This document shows, piece after piece, positions 52,000 through 60,367 of a stretch of DNA of 64,000 nt. The stretch covers positions 1,426,001 through 1,490,000 of the forward strand of contig OZ223208.1 in assembly GCA_965140405.1 (NCBI GenBank), given 5' to 3'. How positions within the stretch are numbered: position 1 is the stretch's first letter; every line of letters starts with the position of its first letter. Below the pieces are notes generated by a model. That model searched no databases and had not been told where the DNA came from. It saw only the letters and a program-made list of their open reading frames with translations. The translations under genes and the position numbers were made by a program. Origin of the DNA: G963556115 sp963666605 (GTDB lineage Bacteria; Planctomycetota; SZUA-567).

Positions 52000-53007
52000 T
52001 TAGATTCCATAATATTCTTTATACCAAGCAATGAAATTCTCAATGCCTGTTCGGATGGTTGTATTTGGTTTATAGTCTAAGTCTTTTACAAGGTCGTCGA
52101 CATTGGCTATAGTAGCAGGAACGTCTCCGTCTTGTAGAGGGAGTAAGTTTATAATAGCAGATTTACCAAGTGAACTCTCAATAGCTGAAATAAAATCCAT
52201 TAGTTTTACCGGGTTATTATTACCAATGTTATATATCTTGTAGGGAGCCTTACTGCTTGATGGATCAGGGGCGAGACCGTTCCAGTCGGTGTTTGGCTTT
52301 GCAGGATTGTCTGAAACCCTTATGATACCTTCTACAATATCATCTATATAAGTAAAGTCACGCTTCATCTTGCCATGATTATAAACATCGATACTTCTGC
52401 CTTCTAGAATTGCTTTTGTAAATAAAAATAGCGCCATATCTGGCCTACCCCATGGGCCATATACAGTAAAGAATCTTAGTCCTGTTGTTGGCAGATCGTA
52501 AAGCTGAGAGTAACTATGCGCAAAAAGCTCATTTGATTTTTTTGTGGCAGCATATAATGATAAAGGGTGGCTAACACTTTGATGTGTCGAGAATGGCATC
52601 GATTCATTTGCACCGTATACAGAACTGGATGAGGCATAAGTAAAGTGTTCTATTTCTTTTCTGCGTGCATTCTCAAGTATATTAATAAAGCCTGTAATAT
52701 TTGAATCAATATATGCATAGGGATTTTCAATAGAATATCTAACCCCTGCTTGCGCTGCAAGATGGATTATTTTTGAAAAATCTTCTGTCTCAAAGATCTT
52801 TTCTATTGTTGTGCGATCTGTTAAGTCTGATTTAAAGAACTTGAAATTTTCATATGAATGGAGAATTTCAAGTCTACTATATTTAAGTTTGGGATCGTAG
52901 TAATCGTTTACGGAGTCAATTCCTATTATCCTATCCCCTCGATCTAAAAGTTTCTTAGCAGTATGAAAACCTATAAATCCGGCTACACCTGTTAAAAGTA
53001 TATTCAT
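52000..53007 (-). CDS. NAD-dependent nucleotide-sugar epimerase (UDP-glucuronate 4-epimerase-like)
   Basis: A 335-aa short-chain dehydrogenase-type epimerase: TGVAGFIGFH, AAQAGVRYSIENP, the YxxxK in SLYAATKKSNE and GPWGRPDMALFLFTKAIL. The NDYYDPKLKYSRL and PWGRPDMA wording is that of UDP-glucuronate 4-epimerases (GAE/Gla/WbnF). Its neighbour makes a UDP-sugar acid, so together they could form UDP-galacturonate-type or UDP-GalNAcA-type donors; the sequence does not settle which. Confidence 0.87.
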   Translation of the reverse strand: MNILLTGVAGFIGFHTAKKLLDRGDRIIGIDSVNDYYDPKLKYSRLEILHSYENFKFFKSDLTDRTTIEKIFETEDFSKIIHLAAQAGVRYSIENPYAYIDSNITGFINILENARRKEIEHFTYASSSSVYGANESMPFSTHQSVSHPLSLYAATKKSNELFAHSYSQLYDLPTTGLRFFTVYGPWGRPDMALFLFTKAILEGRSIDVYNHGKMKRDFTYIDDIVEGIIRVSDNPAKPNTDWNGLAPDPSSSKAPYKIYNIGNNNPVKLMDFISAIESSLGKSAIINLLPLQDGDVPATIANVDDLVKDLDYKPNTTIRTGIENFIAWYKEYYGI

Positions 53008-53028
53008 AACTGTCCTTATTATTTACTA

Positions 53029-56000
53029 TTATTTTCCACAACACTTCTTGTACTTAAGACCACTGCCACAGTTGCAAATGTCATTTGGCTTCAAGCGTGG
53101 TTGTTTTGTATCTTGTGACATATTAGTATTATTTGTAGAGATTTTTTTATAATTATTATCATATTCAGTTATCATCGATTTGTAGATTCTATCCATATCA
53201 GAGCAGTAGTCTTTAGTATCTAAAAATACCGGGTTATTGTTCATTGTCTCTTGTATGGTATTTGAGATTTTCTTTCTATATTCAATATCATTAGCAAGAC
53301 GTTTTGCAAGCTCTAGGTATTCTTCTTCTGTATTGGCTATAAGCTCTGTCAGTCCAACATCTTCGAGCATCCCGCAGCCCTGTCCTCCTCTAATGCTATT
53401 AGTCTTCATACATACTACTGGTACATTGGTGTGGAGTGGATCTAGTAATGATGTAGCACCAGAATATGGGAATGAATCCAAGTAGATATCACATAGTCCT
53501 ACAGCTCTACGTACATCTTCACGAGTTGGAAGAGGTTTGATAATAATCAGTCTATTCTGTTCGACACCTATTTCTGCAAACTGTTTTTGTATTGATTGAT
53601 TGAATTCACTAACAGGGTATTTGTTTGTCCATGCTGGACCAAATGGTAGAGTCAGCAAGTATGAGTTTGGTATTTCATTGAGAAGTTTTGCCCAAAACTC
53701 TCTCAGTTCCCAAGTAAATTTATAGTAGTTTGCCCCAGTAATAAATATGATACCATCATCTGGTACTCCAAGACTTGCTTTTGTTATTTCTAGAGTGGCA
53801 GGCTTTACTGTTGTTGCTGCTTCAAAACATACACCAGAGTGTTTATTATAAATTAGCTTTTCAGTAAAATCTTCTTGCTTTAGATCATAATTATTACCAG
53901 TAATGAAATAATCAATATTTTTAATGCCTGTTGTACATGGATTGCAGAAATGAACTGCTTGAACTCTAGCTAGTCTATGTGTTGAGATTAGTGCGTTGTG
54001 ATTTGCTAGGGCTGTAATATTGGTCCCGATAAGAATAATATCAAGATTTGCTTCTCTAATTTTATTTACAGACTGAGGTATTTGAGTAGCTGATATCTCA
54101 ATGATATGATCATAACAGTCTTTGTACTGGAGTTCTTGGCTTGAATTGGTAATCTTCAAGACATAAACAAAGATCTCATATTCATCCCTATTTAAATTGG
54201 TAAATGCAGGAAGCGTAGCATAGGTTTCGGTATGTTCGCTTAGTGCTTGTAAAAGGATACCAAGTTTTATTTTTCCTGTTATATTACGCTCTGGGAATGT
54301 ATACTCAACAGCAGCGTTATTAAGAACTAATAGCTCTCTCATCATATTTGCTGTAAGTTTCATTACTTTGCAAAGTCCTCCAGTCGCACAATATATTGGG
54401 ATCTTTCTAAGTGTATTGAATGCACTCATAATAAGTTTTGATGCATTGTGAGGATTTTTGTCGCACTCGTTTTTAAACATTTCCAAATAATTTGTCATGT
54501 GCTTTAGGGTGGATTCAGTAAAACCTGAATGCGATGGTATCTCTTTGAATGAAAAAATATATTGAGTGAGTAAATCTTTTATAGAATCTGGTTGCTTATA
54601 AATATTTATTACTAGAGGTAGTTCTTCAGCAGGAACAAGTACTACTGCTAGCAGTAGTGACTTGAGATATTCTAAGTCGGTTGTATTTCCTGATGAGAGC
54701 TTTGATAGGCACTCAATTTTTAATTTAGCTTCTTGTTCTGTTAAATTACGATGAGGCAGTAGGGTGTTTACTAGCCAGTTTGTTATTTCAGTAGTAAAGC
54801 TGTTTGCTGTTTGAGCAATTTGTGAAGTATCGCAGTTTAGGAGAGTATGTATATAATGCCCACGTAATTGATCATTACTAGTAATTGAGTTTAAATTTGA
54901 AATGTTACGATCTGATGTAGAAGTATTAACTATTTTGTTGAAAAGATCGAGAGTCTTTTTTGCTATTATATCCTCACTAACCTCATTTTCAAATTTCATT
55001 CTGCAATTATTACGTATTTCTTGATTGTTATAAGCTGTAGTCAATCCCCAGATAATTCCTTTTTTAAATTGGCTAGAATCAAATGCCTCTGCTAGATATC
55101 CAGTTTTATTATTTTCGATTAAATCAGGTAATCCACCAATATTAAATCCTACAACAGGTGTGCCACATGCTAGTGATTCACACATAATATTTGGGAAATT
55201 ATCAGTAATTGAAGGTAGCACAAGGAAATCAGCAGATGAATATAAATATGTAATGTCTTCGGACGATTTAATTAAACCCATTTGAACAATGTCAAAAGGA
55301 ATATTGTCGGTATTGAATTTACCTTGTCCAAAGACAATTAATTGGAACTCATCTTTATTAATTGTTTTATCATCGCAAAGTTCAGATAATGCAGTAATAA
55401 GAGCTTTCAGATTTTTAACAGGCCTTAAAACTGTGTCAGCACCAAAAAGAATGATTTTCTTGTCTGTAGGGATATTAAATCTATTTCTAGCCTTTAATTG
55501 ATTAATGGGTTTTATCTTGTCCGGATCAAAAGGATTGTGAATTACTGATAGAGGCATATTACACATTAGTTTACTTTTCTTTGCGCAATTACCCAACCAA
55601 GTTGATGGCGTAATAACGTGAATATCAAGATTATTATATGCTTGAGCTTTAGTATTAAATGAAGTCTGTGATAATTGAGTCTGGCTATTATCCTTTACAA
55701 GCTGAGGACAGGAATTACACCCAATTATATAGTTGGTACAATCGAGTGCATAGTGACAGCCACCAGTAAATTGGTACATATCATGTAGTGTCCAAGCTAT
55801 ATGCTTCCCCTTGAATGCTTCAGGCGCATTGTAGTAATCAAAGAATCCGTCAATCCAGTGTACATTGATAATATCAGCTTGCTGAATATATGGTGCTAAC
55901 TCATTATAGTCTACAATAGACTCAGTGCTAGTAAACATTTCTAGATTACTTTTATCTGGATAGTTTGATAGTTTACTTTGAATAATATTGAAAGCATGAA

Positions 56001-58074
56001 ATAGCTGTGCACTTGGTTGATTTCGATCAAGATTAGGTATAGGAACTTCGAGCTCTGCAACTCTATCAGAATTTGTTGCTTTATCAAGTACAATCATCAC
56101 GGCATCAGCTCCAGCTTTTAAGATTGCCTCATGTATCCTCCTAGCTGCACCACCTGCACCTCCTGAATCCTTACTTGAAAGAGTAAGAACTTTTATCTCG
56201 CCATTATTTTGGAATATACTAGGTATGGAAGGCTTTTCAGTTGCTAAATCGTTTTTGCTTTCTTGTATATCAGAATTAGAAGGTTTTATAGCTTCTATAA
56301 AGAGTGAATCCGCTTTTACAATACTTCCATTTTTTACATCAAGATTGTAGGAAGAAAATTTATCAAAACTACTTTCATATGCACTTACAATTCCAATATG
56401 TTTGAACCCTGATTTATCTAACAAACGTGCAAGTGAGAAGCGATCATACATCCACTGATGTATCTCTCCACCCATTCTAAATGCCCCAATATTCAAGTAC
56501 TCTTCAGGTGTATTGGCAATTTTAGCCTTATCATTATAGTGTGGGTGTTGTTTTGCGCTTAGACATGAATTTCTTATGCTATCAGCATAGATACCAATTC
56601 GTTCTCGTACAAAATCCATATTATTGAGATTATCTATACCTAGGTATTTCTGCATATCACCACCGCTCTGATTTCGAACGGTTTGATCTAGAAGTTCTAA
56701 CATCATCCAATCATAGTCATCTACTGAAGAACTATCACCATGAGCAGCTTTGTCGAGTTTTTCTAAATACAATTTTGCAATTTGTTCCAGATCTGGAATG
56801 GCTATTCTTATTAATCCACCAGGCTTTAATACACGAAAACATTCATTAATAAAGTTTTGGGCTTTGCTTTTAGGAAAATGTTCTAGTACATGTGAGTGGT
56901 AAATAAAGTCAAAGCTTTCATCATTGCTAGGAATGCCATGTAATAAATTGTGAGCTTTTACACCTATACCAGTTGAAGTAAAGTCAATATTTGTCCATGC
57001 AGGATGGAAATTTGCTCCACATCCAAGGTTGAGAAGTTTGAGCTCAGATATAGATTCAGTTGATTTTGAAAATATATTTCTGCGAGCCTGCAATTCAATT
57101 TTTGCATTGGTAGTACTCGTTATGCCATTTATAACAGTACTCGAATTAATATTTGATTTCGATATATAAGATGCAGCAGATTTCTCTCTTGAGGCATAGA
57201 TGTTGATCTGTAAATCCATTGTACCATATTTTGTCTTATTGAAGAATGGCTTCGGAATATTGTTTGCTGTATTAGTATAATATCTGAAATCATAGTCAGT
57301 AAGGGTTTTTAGTACTTCGTCATAATTTTGTTTTTTGCCATAGAATGAGTGATACTCAATAAAGAAATTTTCAATTTTATAAAGATTATCTTTGCAGCTT
57401 TCTAGAACAACATCTTCTACACCTTCTATGTCTAACTTTAAAAAATCAACATAATCGAATTGCGAAAGAAAATCATTCAAAGAGATAGCTTTAACTTTTA
57501 TCATATTATTACTACTTAATAAGAGCGTTCCACCATCAGCACCTTTAGAAGAAAATTCTAGTTCTCCATCTTCTATCCATACGGCAGAATTGTAGAGAGT
57601 TACATTAGTAATATTGTTATTTTTTATATTGTTCTCAAGATACTTAAATACTATTTTATCTGGTTCAAAAGCAAATATTTGGCTATTAGGGTAAGTCTTA
57701 GCAAAGTATAAACAACTTGTGCCAACATTTGCCCTGCAGTCAATTATGATTGGATTGCGGGTTTTTGGTTGAAATTTATAATTTTCTAGTTCATAAATAT
57801 CTTTAAATTGCCAGATAAAACTCTGTGCATCTGGAAGGGTGAATGAGTAGTCGAGAAAATCAATTGATGTCTGTTGATATCTCGGACTTCTGAGATATTT
57901 CTTAAATAGATTTTGACTCTCTCGCATAGTAATTTCTGGAGAGTAAATGCTTTCTACTGGTGGTAGATTTTCATCAAATATGGGTATATGTTTTCCTGAA
58001 TAGTTACTATTTGTTAAGGAGTCTTGGTTTTTTGGTGAAGAATCACCTGTAGGGGTGTTGGATATTTCAGACAT
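53029..58074 (-). CDS. Giant fusion: two methyltransferases, GT4 and OGT-like glycosyltransferases, SEC-C tail
   Basis: A single 1681-residue frame holds five modules. Residues about 95-295 form an FkbM-type methyltransferase (IDCRANVGTS, LKLDIEGVE). About 345-500 is a class I SAM methyltransferase (LNLGCGANFHP, HVLEHF). About 627-1050 is a GT4 glycosyltransferase (GGAGGAARRIHEA, CESLACGTPVVGFN). About 1270-1640 is an OGT/SPINDLY-like GT41 domain (DSFPYSGATS, GGQGCGML). Residues 1660-1681 are a SEC-C zinc motif (CNCGSGLKYKKCC). Such a product could build and methylate a glycan or glycoprotein. It lacks membrane segments. Neighbours are nucleotide-sugar enzymes on one side and an ABC transporter on the other. 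Confidence 0.88.
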   Translation of the reverse strand: MSEISNTPTGDSSPKNQDSLTNSNYSGKHIPIFDENLPPVESIYSPEITMRESQNLFKKYLRSPRYQQTSIDFLDYSFTLPDAQSFIWQFKDIYELENYKFQPKTRNPIIIDCRANVGTSCLYFAKTYPNSQIFAFEPDKIVFKYLENNIKNNNITNVTLYNSAVWIEDGELEFSSKGADGGTLLLSSNNMIKVKAISLNDFLSQFDYVDFLKLDIEGVEDVVLESCKDNLYKIENFFIEYHSFYGKKQNYDEVLKTLTDYDFRYYTNTANNIPKPFFNKTKYGTMDLQINIYASREKSAASYISKSNINSSTVINGITSTTNAKIELQARRNIFSKSTESISELKLLNLGCGANFHPAWTNIDFTSTGIGVKAHNLLHGIPSNDESFDFIYHSHVLEHFPKSKAQNFINECFRVLKPGGLIRIAIPDLEQIAKLYLEKLDKAAHGDSSSVDDYDWMMLELLDQTVRNQSGGDMQKYLGIDNLNNMDFVRERIGIYADSIRNSCLSAKQHPHYNDKAKIANTPEEYLNIGAFRMGGEIHQWMYDRFSLARLLDKSGFKHIGIVSAYESSFDKFSSYNLDVKNGSIVKADSLFIEAIKPSNSDIQESKNDLATEKPSIPSIFQNNGEIKVLTLSSKDSGGAGGAARRIHEAILKAGADAVMIVLDKATNSDRVAELEVPIPNLDRNQPSAQLFHAFNIIQSKLSNYPDKSNLEMFTSTESIVDYNELAPYIQQADIINVHWIDGFFDYYNAPEAFKGKHIAWTLHDMYQFTGGCHYALDCTNYIIGCNSCPQLVKDNSQTQLSQTSFNTKAQAYNNLDIHVITPSTWLGNCAKKSKLMCNMPLSVIHNPFDPDKIKPINQLKARNRFNIPTDKKIILFGADTVLRPVKNLKALITALSELCDDKTINKDEFQLIVFGQGKFNTDNIPFDIVQMGLIKSSEDITYLYSSADFLVLPSITDNFPNIMCESLACGTPVVGFNIGGLPDLIENNKTGYLAEAFDSSQFKKGIIWGLTTAYNNQEIRNNCRMKFENEVSEDIIAKKTLDLFNKIVNTSTSDRNISNLNSITSNDQLRGHYIHTLLNCDTSQIAQTANSFTTEITNWLVNTLLPHRNLTEQEAKLKIECLSKLSSGNTTDLEYLKSLLLAVVLVPAEELPLVINIYKQPDSIKDLLTQYIFSFKEIPSHSGFTESTLKHMTNYLEMFKNECDKNPHNASKLIMSAFNTLRKIPIYCATGGLCKVMKLTANMMRELLVLNNAAVEYTFPERNITGKIKLGILLQALSEHTETYATLPAFTNLNRDEYEIFVYVLKITNSSQELQYKDCYDHIIEISATQIPQSVNKIREANLDIILIGTNITALANHNALISTHRLARVQAVHFCNPCTTGIKNIDYFITGNNYDLKQEDFTEKLIYNKHSGVCFEAATTVKPATLEITKASLGVPDDGIIFITGANYYKFTWELREFWAKLLNEIPNSYLLTLPFGPAWTNKYPVSEFNQSIQKQFAEIGVEQNRLIIIKPLPTREDVRRAVGLCDIYLDSFPYSGATSLLDPLHTNVPVVCMKTNSIRGGQGCGMLEDVGLTELIANTEEEYLELAKRLANDIEYRKKISNTIQETMNNNPVFLDTKDYCSDMDRIYKSMITEYDNNYKKISTNNTNMSQDTKQPRLKPNDICNCGSGLKYKKCCGK

Positions 58075-58105
58075 GTATAGACTCCTTAACTGTAAAGTAT
58101 TAGTT

Positions 58106-59068
58106 TTATTTCTTGATATTTGTTGTGGCCATCACAATGATCAGTGTTACAAGCAGAACGATCGCTGAGGCTTGAGCCGAACTATTGGTAAAGAGTATAA
58201 TAAGATTTGAGATAACGACTGCAATGATACCACCAAAAAACGCTCCAAGAACATCAAACTTACCGCCTGAGAATTTGTTTCCACCAATTACTGCCCCTAA
58301 AAAGGTTATAGGAAGCCATGATAGTACTGGAAAGTAGAATGCTTGAACTGCCTCTTGTGGGATGTATACAAGGAGAATACCAGCGGCTCCTGCAAGTAAC
58401 CCACTGAAAGTATATGCAGATATAATACAATTTCTTGTATTGATACCAGCCTCAACCGCGCCGTCTTCTGATGAACCGGTTGCTCTAAGATTCTTACCAT
58501 ATTTACTGATTGAAAATAGTAGGGTAAGAGCACCAATAACACCAGCAAATGCGTACTGAGTAGTATTACTAATATCATACATGTTATTCATAGTGATAAA
58601 TCCAGTAATTCCTTGTTGTCCGCTATCAAATATGAGATAGAGAAGGTATAAGACTACTGCTGGTATTGCAAAGCTACCAAAGTATGATGGGATGTATTTA
58701 CGGGTAATGACTAGCCCTGTAAAGTATCCAGTAAGTCCAGTACACAGTATCCCTGCAACAAGTGACGCTTCCAGAGCGTAATCACTTGGATTATCTCCTG
58801 CAATACTTGCATAAATTAGTTTTGAAACTGTATAGCCAATGGTGCAGGTAATAGGTAGTCCTAAATCGATTACTTTACCAGCCATTACTGTTGCAGAAGC
58901 TATAGATAGAATACCAATAGTAATAGCTGCCTTTATCATCCCGTTTGGAATATTTGTAAAGTATGAATATGCTGCAAAAATTATAACCAGTAGTACTACT
59001 TTTTGTGCGATATACCATCCTAAACTATTAGAGGATGGAGAAAGCTTCGAGTTTTCCGCTTGTGACAT
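58106..59068 (-). CDS. RbsC-like ABC transporter permease
   Basis: A 320-aa membrane protein of the BPD_transp_2 (RbsC/YufP) class with eight to ten helices and family segments such as ARATGSSEDGAVEAGINT-like GSSEDGAVEAGINTR, LPITFLGAVIGGNKFSGGKFD. Members import sugars, nucleosides or autoinducers. The start at 59068 was preferred because GAGGAG lies 10 bp upstream; an ATG at 59086 has a weaker site. It overlaps the ATPase gene by about 41 bp. No substrate-binding protein gene is nearby. Confidence 0.82.
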   Translation of the reverse strand: MSQAENSKLSPSSNSLGWYIAQKVVLLVIIFAAYSYFTNIPNGMIKAAITIGILSIASATVMAGKVIDLGLPITCTIGYTVSKLIYASIAGDNPSDYALEASLVAGILCTGLTGYFTGLVITRKYIPSYFGSFAIPAVVLYLLYLIFDSGQQGITGFITMNNMYDISNTTQYAFAGVIGALTLLFSISKYGKNLRATGSSEDGAVEAGINTRNCIISAYTFSGLLAGAAGILLVYIPQEAVQAFYFPVLSWLPITFLGAVIGGNKFSGGKFDVLGAFFGGIIAVVISNLIILFTNSSAQASAIVLLVTLIIVMATTNIKK

Positions 59069-60326
59069 ATTTATAAATCTCCTCATCTGTCCAATTATCT
59101 GTTGATCGTGCTGCTGAGAGCTCTCCGTTATGGATTATTGCAATTGAATCGCTTACACCCTTCAGTTCTTCTATAGATGGTGTATAAAGAATAATTGCTT
59201 TGCCCTGCTGTTTAAGTTCATTTAATAGTGAGTAGAAGTTCTTTCTCTCACTTGGAGCAAGTCCGTTAGCTGGGTCTAGAAGTAGTAAGATATTACTACT
59301 AAATGATCTAAGTATTACGCAACGGCTGTCATAATCAAGTTCTTGTTGTCGTAAGCCATTGAATACTGATATCCCTGCTTTGTGTACTTTTACAGGTGAA
59401 ATCTTTCTAGCCTGTAAATTGACACCGTTTGCAGATAGTACTCCGCCTGTAGAGCTGGCTTTACCAATTAGAATTGCAAAGAGTTCTTCAATCCCTGAAC
59501 CCTTTAACCCGAAGAGCCCACAAATTTCTTTGTCTCTGATATTTATAGAAGCATCTTTAAGAACTGAGCCTTTAAGACCGATAGATTCCATAACTATAGT
59601 ATTACTACGAGAAGAGGCTGTCTTATTAAAGATATTGCCGTCGTCATCGTGATATATTGTATTGATGAAATCTGCAATACTTCCTGTTGGTTTTATAAGG
59701 GTACCATTCTTAATACCGATATATCTGTCAACAAAAGATAGTTCTTCGACAATAGCAGGTACAAATATTATTGTTGCTCCGTTGACTTTTAATTCCTGCA
59801 TTATAGAGAAGTATAGCTCTCTCTCTTTTTTATTGAAAGCTGAATCTACTTTGTTGAATAGATATATCTCTGAATTACTGAGTATAGCTCTTGCAAGGAG
59901 TAGTAAATGTGACTGCGCTGCTGTAAGTGTTGAACAGAGAGTATTCGGTTTAAAATTGTTCAGCCCTACTCGTTTTAAAGTAGGTAGAATACGTGAACTC
60001 TTTATACTACTGCGAAGTCCAAGAGTTAGATGTTCCTTGATTGTAAGATCAGGAGCAAGGTTAGCTTTTTCAGATATCATGATAATACCTGACTTGATTC
60101 CTGAAGAGGTATTCTTAGGGGCATAAGGCTTATCTTTTAGAGATATGCTACCACTGGTGTACTCATCAAAACCTGAAAGTATATCTAAAAGTTTTTCCTT
60201 GCCATCACCACTCATTCCGATTAAGGCGGTAATTGTCCCTGATTCTATGGTTAAATCTAAATTGTAAAGAATGCTCTTTGTGTCTCCATCTTTACAGAGT
60301 TGCTTGGTTGTTAAAATGTGACTCAT
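59028..60326 (-). CDS. RbsA-like double ABC ATPase with degenerate motifs
   Basis: Two tandem nucleotide-binding domains (432 aa) as in RbsA/MglA. Both are damaged compared with the family. The first has Walker A GMSGDGKEKL (no Ser/Thr after the Lys) and a Walker B reading YLFNKVDSAF where LLDEPT is expected. The second lacks the Walker A Lys (GLKGSGIEEL; partly normal for RbsA domain 2) and reads LLLDPANGL for LLDEPT. ATP hydrolysis by the first domain is thus doubtful. It may be a non-transporting or regulatory partner of the permease. It is paired with the RbsC-like gene. Confidence 0.8.
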   Translation of the reverse strand: MSHILTTKQLCKDGDTKSILYNLDLTIESGTITALIGMSGDGKEKLLDILSGFDEYTSGSISLKDKPYAPKNTSSGIKSGIIMISEKANLAPDLTIKEHLTLGLRSSIKSSRILPTLKRVGLNNFKPNTLCSTLTAAQSHLLLLARAILSNSEIYLFNKVDSAFNKKERELYFSIMQELKVNGATIIFVPAIVEELSFVDRYIGIKNGTLIKPTGSIADFINTIYHDDDGNIFNKTASSRSNTIVMESIGLKGSVLKDASINIRDKEICGLFGLKGSGIEELFAILIGKASSTGGVLSANGVNLQARKISPVKVHKAGISVFNGLRQQELDYDSRCVILRSFSSNILLLLDPANGLAPSERKNFYSLLNELKQQGKAIILYTPSIEELKGVSDSIAIIHNGELSAARSTDNWTDEEIYKYVTSGKLEAFSIL

Positions 60327-60367
60327 AATTATCCTTATTTCAAATATTAAAAAGGTAATACATAAAA

